Shown one piece after another: positions 9,230 to 20,097 of a stretch of DNA of 39,492 nucleotides; position 1 is the stretch's first letter; every line of letters starts with the position of its first letter. The DNA is taken from assembly GCA_012064415.1 (NCBI GenBank), contig SSNU01000197.1, positions 1 to 39,492 on the forward strand, in the 5' to 3' direction. Origin of the DNA: Gyrodactylus bullatarudis. Its lineage: Eukaryota > Platyhelminthes > Monogenea > Gyrodactylidea > Gyrodactylidae. The translations under genes and the position numbers were made by a program. A model generated the notes under the pieces. That model was not told the origin of the DNA, made no database searches, and saw only the letters and a list, made by a program, of their open reading frames with translations.

Positions 9230-9729
9230 GATGTGCAACAAATTCACGAGCCATCATGTATGTAAATGACTGTACTATACCAGGTGAATCCTAATGATTC
9301 ATGCAAAACAAGACAGACAAGTTTGAGTTGTGATGAGAGACAATTTATCACGAAGCTCAAACCAAATGTGTCCAGAAGGAATTGGCAAGGAATTTAGGAT
9401 TTAGAGGTCGGGAAGTCCATATCAAGAGCAAACAGATTGCAAAAATCGGAAGAATACTCAACCGAGATACTGGCAACCCCACCCAATCTTCAACACAGAT
9501 CGACACTGGCAATGATATTGAAATCAATGAGACGTTAGCAACAGCTGATAATCACCAAATACCAGTTCATTCTACAGCCCCAGCACCAATTACAGAGTTG
9601 GCAAAATGTGAATCTAACGAAAAGTCAACAGCAGTTGATAATCAAATCATCAGCCAACCTATAATTAGTGAAAAGGGAGAGAAGAAAAACGAAAGAGGAA
9701 GAGACACAGTGGGCAGTTACAGAACCTAA
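9230..9729 (+). pseudogene. Penelope-like element endonuclease C-terminus and tail (family A)
   Basis: A degraded stretch with KLKPN-like remains leads to 9382-9729, which reads LARNLGFRGREVHIKSKQIA, KIGRILNRDTG and PTQSSTQ. It aligns by eye with LASNLGIRGRERFTKQRQLA at 34,740 and with the copy at 740-840. Farther on, NEKSTAVDNQIISQP equals the tail at about 2350. The frame then shifts: in another frame the ending reads KRKRHSGQLQ, the family A C-terminal signature, with the PIP-like residues lost. The GIY-YIG residues themselves are gone. No hammerhead is found in the 250 bp downstream, unlike the other PLE copies. Confidence 0.65.
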
Positions 9730-10756
9730 CTCACATATTCTTGATGAAGTTCGTAAATATTATTATCGTTCAAATAAATTTTATCATAAAACTAATTTTA
9801 GATCATTTTTCTAGTTCTGATAAAGTTCGTTCCTACATCATTGACGTCAAGGATAATTCTCTTAGGAATCATGAATATTCCTATATGCTCAAAAGTTCTT
9901 GTAAGAGATTGTGCTACAGAGATAAAATTGATCTCGAATAGGAATTCCACAAAAATTGCAATTTTGTAGAAAAGCTTAGATTACGGTATAAAAATCGTAA
10001 GACAAAGAACAGCAGGCAAATTATCAGTTCAGCCACGATTGAACCGGGAATATTTTCTTCATCATTTATAATATCGTGTTTAGTTTCAGGTAGGTCAACC
10101 AATTGATATAATGGCATTCCTCCTAAGTGGACAATAGCTTTTCTTACTCTTTACTGAGTGTGTTCATCCACGTTCGTCTTGATTGATTTTCATCTTTTGG
10201 ATGGCTGTTATATTATATTCTGTATATCACTTTATTGTATCACTTTATTCATCTCATTGAGCTGATTTCGAATATATAAGTTTTATTTTTATTGGAGTTT
10301 CTTGTCAAAAGCTATGAGGTTTAAAAGTTTCACGTGTACCCCTTATAGACCTTTATACATACGCACGGGGTTACAAAGTAAGTTATGTAATGTTATGTAA
10401 TTGTATCTAAAGTAAAAAACATAGTTCCAGTTATTTAGTGTCGCAATTTTTTTCGTGAAAAACTGAACAACTTATCAAAAATTCGGCCTGTTTGATTTTT
10501 TTTGTTGCACCGTGTAATTATTGAAAAATATACTTTCTTCAAAAATTATTTTCCAGCGAAGTTATGTGAGGAGGTTGTGAAGGTAAAGTGATTTTTTGTT
10601 GCACAGTATTACAGGGTGTGCAATACAATATTTTCAATATCACTCATTTGACACGTAGTTTTTTACTACTGAATTAAATTAAAAATATGTAAGGTGAAAC
10701 ATATCGTATATACTGAAACTGAGATAGATAAAAATAATGTGAATATTCCATTACAT
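9730..10756. other. Intergenic with possible mariner-like terminus
   Basis: No supported gene. TGTTGCACCGTG followed by TA (about 10,502-10,515), preceded by AAAACTGAACAA, resembles the right end of a mariner-type element. A similar stretch (AAAACTGAACAA ... GTGTTGCACAGTG) occurs near 13,474-13,525 in the same orientation. A third TGTTGCACAGTA lies near 10,595. I could not find the opposite ends. Confidence 0.35.
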
Positions 10757-10957
10757 GTCGATTTGAAATTTAATGTCAAATTTTAACCTGATTTTTCTGA
10801 ATAGGGCACTAGATTTTTCATTTTTTTATAAATTATGCATTCACATGTTACATCATAGGGGATAAAATAACACTGGTGTATGTGGCTTTCCTATGATGTA
10901 AATGCTAATTAAATAAATAAACGCGTACTACTATGTGACAGGAATCATTGAATAAAC
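10757..10957 (+). repeat. Dispersed repeat R1, copy 1, with internal palindrome
   Basis: About 200 bp, repeated in inverse orientation at 19,212-19,428 with small differences (for example a short insertion in the second copy after the TACGCGTTTATT part). Inside it TTACATCATAGG (10,848-10,859) and CCTATGATGTAA (10,890-10,901) form a perfect 12-bp inverted repeat with a 30-bp loop. That could be a tiny transposon or an RNA/DNA hairpin. No coding potential. Confidence 0.6.
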
Positions 10958-11531
10958 ACTGCCCCTGTCATTCACTTTTAACATGCAATGCATAAATTGT
11001 GTGGAAAATAAAAAATTTGAATGGTTAATAAATTCATCGGTCCGAGAACAAGAATTCATTAACAAGAATAATTCAAAACTATTTTTAAGTTCTCTACATT
11101 ATTTCGAAATTTCTTTCTCATTATTATCTATGTTGTTTAGAACATCTTTTAAAAGTTTTTTGATCACATTTTGCTTCTCGATTTTGGGCACTTTGCATCT
11201 ATTTTTCGATACGCAACGTAAGTATCCTTCACATTCAAACTATACCATGCATCACATAAGACTTGAAAATCTTCCAAAAAGGTGTACCTTGGAATAAAAT
11301 TAAACAACTAGTTTGAAATAAGAATTTTTTAGAACTTACTCCGAACCATATTCTGTTTTCGTTCTTCTCTTGATTATAGAATTCCTCAAATTGTACATTC
11401 TGTTAGACAAAAGTTTGCTGAAGGGCTTGCCTTCATACGTGAAGGCATCAGGCTTTATTAAATTGAAAATATTTCCTTATTTCATCTGGTTTTCATGACA
11501 AAAAAAACTCACATAAACTAAGATTTCTATA
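10958..11531. other. Intergenic, nothing recognised
   Basis: The 104-codon plus-strand frame (10,983-11,297) is rich in Phe, Leu and Ser, has no motif that I know and is probably chance in AT-rich DNA. Confidence 0.4.
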
Positions 11532-12851
11532 ATGTGTATTAACGATATCAATAAGTTTTGTTTTCTTTGTGGATTATATTTCGCCAACCAAGATGGGCTT
11601 AAGCCTATGCCTGAAATTTTCATTGCCCAATATGTGTTGATTTCTAATATTGATTTAGAATCAGATTATATGGACTTTCACTTTCAAATGTTTACTTCAC
11701 TTGTAATCGTTATCTAATGTACAGAATTGTCCCTAAGATCAACTATATAATTTGGTCAAGGCCTATCTCTCATCTTGATGATTGCTATTTCTGCAATACT
11801 GTTATTAAGAGAGGTAGAGGACAAAACTTCTATCCCAAAAACCTTTCTACAGCCAAATTCTGTCAATATCAGGTACCTAAAACCAAAAGCAATGCAATCG
11901 AGGAAAATTCAAATACTTTCATGTCTGAATCAGCATCTGTAGGATTTGATATGGATGTAGAGAGAGCTGCAAATCAAGATGATATAGATTTTATAATAAA
12001 AACACTTGGCCTTTCTAAGCGAAAATCTGAACAGTTAGTAACGATTATGAAAGAAAGAAAGATTGCCAAACCTTGTGTTAAATCGACTGTCTATCGAAAC
12101 AGGGATCAAGATTACAAACCCTACTTTGTATCGGAAGAGGATTTTATTTTTTGTCCGAGTGTTCCAAGTTTGTTTCATAAACTTGATATTCCATATAAAG
12201 AGAGAGAGTGGAAACTCTTCATAGATGGTTCAAATTCAAGTCTTAAAGCTATCCTTATGCATTGTGATTATTTATATCCAATTATCACTATTTCTTAAGG
12301 GACTGGCCCCCAAGATTGATTACAGATGACCATTCGAGATTCAATGTTCATCTTGTAAATTTTACAAGAATTATTCTGCTTGAGGTTAGGAGTATTTGCA
12401 CAATTTGTTAAAAGTCTGTCTGAAGAAAATCATAGATTTTTAGCAGACAAATACAAAATAAGCTTTGCAAAAGCAGAAAAGGGGGCCTTCATAGGTCCTC
12501 GAAGTTAACAAAATATTTGAAGATAAGGATTTTCACAGAACATTGACTTCTCCTCAAGTCAAAGCAATACAAGCTATTTCGAATGTTTTTTCTGCTATAA
12601 ACTATGATCAAAAGGACGGTATTCGTGGAAGAATTGGCCATTTAATTCGATGCTTTAAGACAATTAAAGTGCATATGAGTTATAAAGTACATTTGCTGTG
12701 GAGTCATTTAGATAAACTGCCTCAAGACAGAACCACAGATCAGCATGGCGAGAGATTCCACCAGGAGTTGAAAAACTTTGAAGAAAGATTCTTAGGTGAA
12801 AATAAAGAAGGAATTCTTAGTGATTATTGCTGGTTTATATCTAGAAATTAA
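11532..12851 (+). pseudogene. Broken gene of a widespread zinc-finger / DDE-like metazoan family
   Basis: Three frames join into one protein layout that I recognise as a recurrent, unnamed family in arthropod and other animal genomes. The N-terminus (11,532) is INDINKFCFLCGLYF, a Cys-x2-Cys pair. At 11,717 come RPISHLDDCYFCN, a second Cys pair, and NLPSA-like NLSTAKF. Then follow an acidic linker, LGLSKRKSEQL, VYRNRDQDYKPYF, and EREWKLFIDGSNSSLKAILM, with a probable catalytic Asp in FIDGS. After 12,298 the central block with the second Asp is missing. The rest reads RLGVFAQFVKSLSEENHRFL, KGAFIGP, SYKVHLLWSHLDKLPQD and QHGERFHQELKNFE, with Glu in GERFH. I infer a transposase-like RNase H fold. 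A frameshift and a large internal deletion make it inactive. Confidence 0.6.
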
Positions 12852-13913
12852 AAAGATAAATGCATAATAACTTTTCTTAATATATAATTCATTAAAAATT
12901 TTTCTTGATTTGTTCACTGAAAAATACTCTACTCTGATTGTTCAATAAGAGGTAGAATTGCGACACATTATACTAGGGGAAGAGAAAATTGTATGTAACA
13001 GATGTTGACATTACACAATGCCCTGCACAGTGTATGTAAAATGTAATATCGTGCGTGCGTATGCCTGTCACCTCTGGTGATATATTCGAAGCTTTGAATA
13101 CTTATACTTATAACTTTTCACAGGAATTACCTACAAAAATGAAAGTTACATATTCTTGATCAGCTCGACAAGACGAATGAACTGGTATAAACTAGTAATA
13201 ATTTTCATACTCAATTTTACATTGGAAAACCGAATTTTGAGCACTTATTCAGTGAAAATTTGTATAAGAATCGAGATTTCAGAACTAAAACATATTTCAT
13301 CATCTTTTTTGATCATTTAACTCTCATTTAAGCCTAATTTTGTTTGTGTACGTGAAAAAATGAGAGTGTTATACGTTCTAGAGTTTTAAAAGTTACTCAG
13401 AAAAAAATTTAATGGCCGCTGGTGGCCATAAAAAAATTTTGAGAAAAAAACGAATGGCACCACGAGAATAAAAAACTGAACAAGATATGTAAATTTCAGC
13501 TAATTCGATTTTTTAGTGTTGCACAGTGAAATTCATCGAATAATTTTGATTTATTCTTTGAGAATCTTGTAGAATAATCTATTTGATTATTTTCTGAACG
13601 AATATAAGAATAAAATAGATAATTTTGTAGTAATTATAATCCATATATTTGGACAAACTCATAATAAAATTGCTTGATCCAAAAACGAACATTTTCTTTA
13701 GTTTAAAATTATAATCAAACTGAATCATAACATCCAAATCTTATTCCTCTTTCTGTCCAAACCATCCAAATTAAAATTGATGACTCTTCGATATATTTTC
13801 AATTTGAAAATTTCCAAAAAATATTTTCCGAGGATTTTAGAAATTGAATCTTCCATTAACTCTGAATCCTCTTTAACTGGTAATCTACTGTTTGCAATGA
13901 AATTGTCAATATA
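12852..13913. other. Intergenic; mariner-like terminus near 13,474-13,525
   Basis: AT-rich with no supported gene. It contains a small palindrome, GGCCGCTGGTGGCC, at about 13,414-13,427 and the GTTGCACAGTG motif shared with 10,502-10,515. Confidence 0.4.
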
Positions 13914-14328
13914 CAGTCAGTTGCGAAACTCATTGGCCTGTCTTGTTCATGAAACTACGATAAATTTTCTATATATTTTTGGTTTATTCATGTTCTATTC
14001 CTTCCTAAATACATTAAGTAACATGTAAAGCTTGTGAGATTAACGAAAAGTGGTGGTTGACTGATGAGCTATAGGAACATGAACAGATTTTACGGGAAGC
14101 TCTATCTTGCATCATAAATGCAATTTCTTTGATTGCAATAGTAAATAATGCATTAAAAAAGGTTTGCTGATGAAAAAAACTAAGATTTTGCTCTCAATTC
14201 ATAGTCTTTAAGACAAGAGAATTGGTAAAAGAGTAAAATTCTTGAACTTGGTTTTAATGGAAAGCCTAACCTGAAATTCCTATTCCTAAATTTTAGAGCT
14301 ATCTATAGTATTTAGGTAGCAGAAGAAG

Positions 14329-15224
14329 GTTATTTTTGTAGATGAAGTAACATTCGAGTTTAAAAGGCCTCTTAATAATGGCTACGTAACAGTCTATCCC
14401 GGGGCTCCTGAAATAATTAGAAACGCACCGACCAGAGCCCGATATGACAGAAAGTCATTTGTTGTCCTCATGAGATTAGGAAGAAGCCTGTATTTCTGGA
14501 TAGCCAAGGTACAACTGACTCCAGAATGTTCTGCCAGCTTTTACAAGATGGTTTGCTACTTCTCAATCACTGGACTTCGCCAAATTTCAACCCATATGCT
14601 CATTTGGAAATGATGAGGCGATTAAACGGTAATTTAAAAAAATTGAAACATTTATATCCATTTGATATTTAAGAGTTGATTCTTGATAATCCTAATGATG
14701 ACTCAGAAGAATCATGGTCAGGAACAGATGATACAGATGAATATGAATTTCTTGAATTCACATCTGGTTCCGATGAGCTGTCTGAAGAGAGCATCTCAGA
14801 AGATGTGTCTCCAAATGTCCAAGAAAGAAGAGTTCTGACCAGAGAAGATCTTGAATTTATGGAGGAAATGACTCTATTGGCTGATAATCAATCTCTTCTT
14901 TTGATGGATCATGCCAAAATTCATACATCATTCTTTGTAAGTAATTTTAAGCAATTTTTTATTCTGAAGATTTGTAATATTTTATTTGCAGACTCGATAT
15001 TATCTACAGTCCAATGATCTAACCCAATTGAAAATTTTTTTGGTTATTACAAAAGGATGTGGTACAAAGCAATACCAGAAGTTGATGCTGAAGCATCAAT
15101 CCTTCAAACCATTAATAAAATGACTGAGTCGATAGATATCCAAGTTATAAATAACCCAATAACCAGTATGCCACGAAGATTACAAAAATTTAACGACAAA
15201 AATGGTGATCCGATTAACTACTAA
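14329..15224 (+). pseudogene. Tc1/IS630-type transposase, intron-containing and decayed
   Basis: The frame at 14,329 begins VIFVDEVTFEFKRPL, the first catalytic Asp block, and runs through RYDRKSFVVLMRLGRSLYFW to a stop near 14,612. The part at 14,676-14,936 is very acidic (many Asp, Glu, Ser) and then reads LLLMDHAKIHTSFF, the second Asp block. A 55-bp GT-AG intron fits 14,937-14,991: GTAAGT at the start, TTATTTGCAG at the end. After it, with one extra frame change, NPIENFFGYYKRMWYKAIPE gives the third acidic residue, and the product ends PINY at TAA 15,222-15,224. The N-terminal helix-turn-helix is not seen. The acidic block is unusual for this family. Confidence 0.7.
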
Positions 15225-15636
15225 ATTCTTTCAATTTACAAGTATTTCTTATATTTTTATTATTAAAGATTTTATTCTTACTTTTCTAAAAATTATTTTT
15301 CATCAAATTGATCGACGAATACATGAAATAATGTTGAGAAACAAGAAATATTAAACTGGGTATTATTAGGTAGCTCAATTCAGTACAATTACCAGAAAAA
15401 TATACAAAAATTTTCAGTCATAATAATTTTTTCCTTTTAACTAATAATAATTCATTTTGATATCTAAAACTAAAAAATTTTGTTCTATAATTAATGATTT
15501 ATTTGAATAAGATCATGCTGTGATTACAAATAATTTGCTATTCCAATTGATAAAAAATTATTATGAGCTTCTACGAAGATGGCGGATAAATCTGAATACT
15601 TTTTCGTAAAGACTGACCGATATTCTATATGTAATA

Positions 15637-16511
15637 CAGTCAATTTCACACATGATAACTCGCGCTAGCTTAAAAGTGTGATGGCAAAGGTCTTTTATAC
15701 CTCTCTCTATTTCAGAACTAAAGAGACTATCGTTTTATAAAGATTATGTATCAAGAGAGAAAGATGTTTATGATTTTTAATAAATTCTTCTATTTTCAAC
15801 AAAGACTTCATGATTAGAAATAAACATTAAATAGAAAGAGATTGGAGTCATAAGAGAAAGAGCATTGTCGTTGGTGGGGGATTGGAATTAACGTAGAAAA
15901 AGTTTGGAGTCTGGTTATACACACAAACACGTATTTTGAAGGATCTAAAGGGGAACATAGAAACGAAAAACTTTCACACTAACATGGTACATTAGAATGA
16001 CGTAATGCCTTTGTGATGCATATTGTTTATTCAAGCCTTGGATTACATCCATATTAGGATAGATCCTCATTGAATTTGGAAATCTGAATGCAATTTTGAT
16101 TTATTATTTAATCTAGTTCCTTTTGAGCTTGATGTATGGAAATTAGCCAGAGTACTAATTATTGAATGCTTTTTCGAATGGTGGTATTTAATTTACTGTA
16201 GTGATTAAGGTAAAGAAATTAGAGTATCTTTGTTATAAAGAATGGTTGAGAATTTATTTTAGGCTCTAAAGAACAAGGAAAAAATTCTCTATTCAATAAT
16301 CTATAAGTTACTGGATAGATGCTCGAAACAATCATATGACGGGTTTATTTCGGTTTCATCATGAGAATAAAAAATGAAAATTATGCTTAAATATTATTGG
16401 TTAATCCATACTTCACTCTCATTGGTTATTATTTTTGCGGCAGAGAGGTATAAAAGACCTTTGCCATCACACTTTTAAGCTAACGCGAGTTATCATGTGT
16501 GAAATTGACTG
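15637..16511. mobile_element. Non-autonomous Tc1/mariner element (MITE-like), 875 bp, nested
   Basis: CAGTCAATTTCACACATGAT continues as a terminal repeat of about 75 bp (through AAAAGTGTGATGGCAAAGGT and TTTTATACCTCTCT). It is matched in inverse orientation at about 16,437-16,511 with one or two differences. TA flanks both ends (15,635-15,636 and 16,512-16,513). The interior has no transposase. It starts with the same CAGTCA as the host element but is otherwise different. The repeats contain a TATAAAAG box (right copy near 16,449-16,456). Confidence 0.85.
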
Positions 16512-17347
16512 TAATTGTCTGCATTTTGTTGGTTCTTGCATAAGCTCATAATAAATTATTTTAATCTGATAAATTTTGACCTTCATTCATTCATCAATAT
16601 TCCTATGGCTGGTTTAGGATCAGATAAAAGGTTCTAAAGATTTTTTGGTTCCATTTGCTCCTGGTATTTCGCCCTGATAAGAAACCTAAAAATACAAATT
16701 TTTAATAAAAATATGATCTGGATTTCAAGATCCAATCACTTGTGAACTTATTTTTATGCCTCGACTATTTATGAAATCAGCACTTTTTCACCTTTCAAAC
16801 TAGACCATTCGATGCTCGAGTCAACTTGTAATTGATTCATACCCTTTCTTATGTGATCCAAAACCATGATTTTGATCGGTCGCTCATAAGTAGACCTACG
16901 TAAAACAAGTTATTTTAGAGTGCTTTTAAGGGAAACTTCAATCTTCTTATGAAAAAGGGCCTTCTCTTTTTTATTAATTGATAATTTCATAGTCTCTAAC
17001 ACCTCTCTGATCCTCACAATAAAGCTTGAAAACTCGATTTCTGACACTATTAATTTTACCCTTGAAAACACGAGTTAATCGGAAAACTAAAAGCACCAAT
17101 GAATTTTTGATAAAATTTTGATATGTTTGTATATTTTTCACGGTATATTACGCCCCAGTTTCTTCGGACTGGAGTGGCCAATGAGTTTCGCAACTGACTG
17201 TAATAGCGACTTCATGATATGGTCTTTGTTGTAACCTTCTTTTATGAGATGAATTACGTGTTCTCTCTGGGTGGCAAACATGTTTTATCAGGAAAAATAA
17301 TCTATACAATACTTAAGACTCTTTAGTAAAGATACTAGACCCCCATA

Positions 17348-17866
17348 TCAGAAACATTCTTTTGCTACTGTATGAATGCAAGGCTCATCATACTGTACTT
17401 GAAAATTTAATAAAAACATGTAAATGCTTGAAGGGATAAATCGTCTTGAAAGATCATTGAAAATCTTGTAAAAGGGGGTTTCTTTTCTTAGAATATGTTT
17501 ATTGACTACGTCAATTGAAATCATATTCTCTGAGTATTTCAAGATTTTCGAAATCGGTTAACAAATTATTCAATAAGACAGGCCTTTCCAAAGCATTTGA
17601 TTATTGTCCTTGAGGTCACCCGATCCCAAGCTTCACATGCAATCTTGATACATCTGAAAAGGGAGATGAATTTATCGATTTATGGTAAAATTTATACCCT
17701 TTTCACGGGCAATATTGTATCCTAAATTTTCGAGAATGGAGCGATACCGGGCTTTGAACGACCTTCCGATTCCCAAGTCTATGGGCTGCGTCAACGATGA
17801 GGGGTTTTTAGGAAAGAAGCAAAATGTAAGATTTGGCAAGATATCTATTTCTTCAACTCTCGACAC
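17348..17866 (-). pseudogene. Tigger/pogo (DDE_1) transposase C-terminal remnant
   Basis: On the minus strand from 17,866 the frame reads FFPKNPSSLTQPIDLGIGRS followed by FKARYRSIL. This is the hallmark 'LP-N-T-LLQP-D-GI---FK--YR' block that precedes the third catalytic Asp in Tigger/pogo transposases. After a stop and a frame change, IKIACEAWDRVTSRTIIKCF matches the 'DA---AW--V---TI--CF-KAG' block. The lower part (17,348-17,542) is open but without known motifs. The first catalytic residues and the CENP-B-like DNA-binding domain are absent. The tRNA-like repeat at 17,925 lies just outside it. Confidence 0.7.
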
Positions 17867-17924
17867 TCATCAACGAGTTTCTCATAAAGATCCATCCAGG
17901 TGGTGTCAATACTATGGGAGTGTT

Positions 17925-18220
17925 GAGTGATAGGAGACGAACGGGGGTTCTGGCCTAGTGGTTAGAAGCGTTGCCTCACAACGTTGAAGACCCGGGTTCG
18001 AATCCAGGCTATGGTGTACTGACGAGTCCTAAAAAAAGGACGAAACGCGTATTCATCTGCCACCGTGAGTTGAATATTATTTGACGCTCTTATGGAATTG
18101 ACACTTGCTTATCCGAACTCTAACATCTAGATGTGAGAAGACAATCTCCATCAAGTTAGATTCACAAGGATATAGTAATAACCAGTGACCACACTTAGCT
18201 AGTAGGTTTAATGTCTAAAA
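17925..18220 (+). repeat. tRNA-derived short repeat with embedded hammerhead (copy 2, best preserved)
   Basis: A 5' lead (GAGTGATAGGAGACGAAC) precedes a tRNA-like head: A box TGGCCTAGTGG (17,951-17,961) and B box GGTTCGAATCC (17,995-18,005) at normal pol III spacing. The GTTGCCTCACAACG anticodon-arm-like segment resembles Val or Glu tRNAs. Directly behind the head sits a hammerhead motif, then about 150 bp of body ending near TAATGTCTAAAA. There is no poly(A) tail and no open frame. Copies occur at 5021 (+), 38,683 (-) and, truncated, 38,690 (+). It is probably a SINE-like element transcribed by RNA polymerase III and mobilised in trans. Confidence 0.8.
18013..18064 (+). ncRNA. Hammerhead ribozyme with minimal palindromic stem III, inside tRNA-like repeat
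   Basis: CTGACGA (18,019-18,025) is followed by stem II GTCC/GGAC with a TAAAAAAA loop (18,026-18,041), then GAAA (18,042-18,045), then CGCGTA. The self-complementary ACGCGT allows only a tiny stem III in one molecule but a good one between two molecules, as in known dimer-acting hammerheads of PLEs. The cleavage triplet is GTA here but GTC in the other copies. Stem I is GTA with TTC (one mismatch; TAC elsewhere) plus GGT/ACC farther out. The core residues are intact; the stem I mismatch may weaken it. Confidence 0.8.
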
Positions 18221-19211
18221 TCCATGATGACTTTTTTTAGAAGATGTGAATTCATCCAAGATTAAGTGAAGTCAGGTATTGGAATGTTAATTTTGAAGAG
18301 GAATTAAGTGAAAGGTACCTTCATTTCTAGGTCGCCATCTAGGGTTTTTAGCGCTCACGACGATAATTAATTTCACCTTCTCACCTGCGGCATTAACAAT
18401 AAAAACATCAAATTAGGCAGATTTTGATAAAATTCTTCTACCTGGTCGAAATCATAAATTGGCGTTGACCCACAAAGCTGAATTACAAATAAAATTAATG
18501 AATATAAATTCAGGTAAAAGCTCTGTAACGTTACGAGAGTTGTGTGAATGTGCAAGTATACGTTACTTATATATCATTTCTACCCTAAATCTCATGAATT
18601 ATAGACCAATAAAAATTGAGTATTTGTCGGCCAATCAGAATCGAGCTATATTCCTCCTACAATATATATTTTGCTACCAGAATCTCAAATTTTTCAATAG
18701 GTTGATGAAATTTTGTAGATGTTCTCAATCTTTCATTCTGATTAATTTCCACTTCGATATTTTTTTTATCTTATCAGGAAGAGGTCGTAGCAAAAAGAGC
18801 TAAAGCACCAGTCAGTCAGACTTAAATTATATTCAGCATAAAATTTAGAGTAAACTTGGAAATTTTCAAGCTTCTATTTTGAAATATATGGCTAAAATTC
18901 GATTTTGAAATCAGTCTCAGATTTTGAATGATTTTAGATGAAAAATCAAAAAAGTCATTTTCCCAATCCCATACCCGTCCCCATGATTAGTCATGGGGTT
19001 GACCATTTGTACATTGTACATACATAGGTGCGAATACAAACATGTCAATCAAAGCTCTTCCTTTTACATAGAATAGAGGTTTCTACTCACACATGCGCAC
19101 CACTATCCCGATGAACATAGAGTGGGTCACACACTTTCTATAGAATGTAATGTAAAATCCTACCACGCCATATTTGAATGTTTCAACTAATCTGTTCAAT
19201 TTTTATTCAAT
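18221..19211. other. Intergenic, nothing firm
   Basis: No supported gene. CCCCATGATTAGTCATGGGG (about 18,980-18,999) is a perfect 8-bp hairpin with a 4-base loop. A minus-strand frame at 18,373-18,555 ends at GTGAGA, which could be an exon edge, but has no recognisable motif. Confidence 0.4.
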
Positions 19212-19428
19212 GTTTATTCAATGATTCCTTCCACATAGTAGTACGCGTTTATTTTCAATGAAGATTATTTATTTAATTAGCATTTACATCATAGGAAAGC
19301 TACATACACCAGTGTTATTTTATCCCCTATGATGTAACATGTGAATGCATAATTTATGAAAAAATGAAAAATCTAGTGCCCTATTTAGAAAAATCAGGTT
19401 AAAATTTGACATTAAATTTCAAATCGAC
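19212..19428 (-). repeat. Dispersed repeat R1, copy 2 (inverse orientation)
   Basis: Reverse-complement copy of 10,757-10,957. It keeps the perfect internal palindrome (TTACATCATAGG and CCTATGATGTAA) and the edge sequence GTAGTACGCGTTTATT. No coding potential. Confidence 0.6.
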
Positions 19429-20097
19429 CTGTATAACATCATATAAAAATTTGATGAAGTGAACGTCTTCAAACTTACATTTCCTATATAAATCTGGATA
19501 AATGTATCAGAATTATTTTTTTGAATATCATGAGTTATATGGGCGAGCATGTTTTGAGCATTCTAATAAATAAGATATTAGGATTAAAATTTCTATTACA
19601 CGCATACCAATTAGTGTCTCGTATGCCAGATACATTCATGCAAAGCACAAGAAGAAATACATAATTAGCTTCCTCATAGATATTATTGGTCAATGAAATC
19701 ACGTGGGAAGGTATAAAAATAAAAGGTATAATAAAAAGAAATATTTTGGGATCGATTTATCTCAAGGCTTTATAATTTTTTATAGGAAGATAGAACCCAT
19801 TTACTTATACTCGAAGATTTTTTTGGATGTTTAGCCTAGAATCATGCAGGAGTTGAGATTAAAAAAACAATTATTAATTAATTAATCTTTGTCAGGTCTG
19901 TTTAGACCAAAGACCGAATACCGATTATTGTATATAAATGAAATAATCTTGGAAACATTGAGCCAATAGCATTTATTCGTCACAAGCTTTCTGAGTCAAA
20001 GTGGTCGTTTTCAATTCTAGTTGACTATTCCAAATCGAGTCACAAGTTCAATTTTTCATTGAGTAAAATAAATCACTCTTAGAAGAAAATCAAAGAA
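19429..20097. other. Intergenic, nothing recognised
   Basis: AT-rich without supported genes or repeats. Confidence 0.45.

Larger units (their letters stand above)
13914..17200. mobile_element. Tc1/mariner-type element with 25-bp terminal repeats and TA target duplication
   Basis: CAGTCAGTTGCGAAACTCAT followed by TGGCC (13,914-13,938) is repeated exactly as its reverse complement at 17,176-17,200. TA stands outside each end (13,912-13,913 and 17,201-17,202), the target of Tc1/mariner/IS630 transposons. The interior carries a decayed DDE transposase on the plus strand and a nested 875-bp non-autonomous element. Without the nested element it would be about 2.4 kb. The perfect 25-bp ends contrast with the decayed gene, which suggests movement by a transposase supplied in trans. 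Confidence 0.85.

Noticed and set aside
13777..14028. 83-codon plus-strand open frame
   Set aside because: It crosses the left terminal repeat of the TA-flanked element at 13,914, so it cannot be an ancestral gene.
14061..14090. CTGATGAG followed by GGAAC, a possible hammerhead
   Set aside because: GAAC replaces GAAA, and no stem III or stem I complement is present.
17947..18012. A functional tRNA gene (Val or Glu-like)
   Set aside because: A and B boxes are present, but no acceptor stem pairs across the head, the anticodon arm is distorted, and the same head recurs in dispersed repeats.
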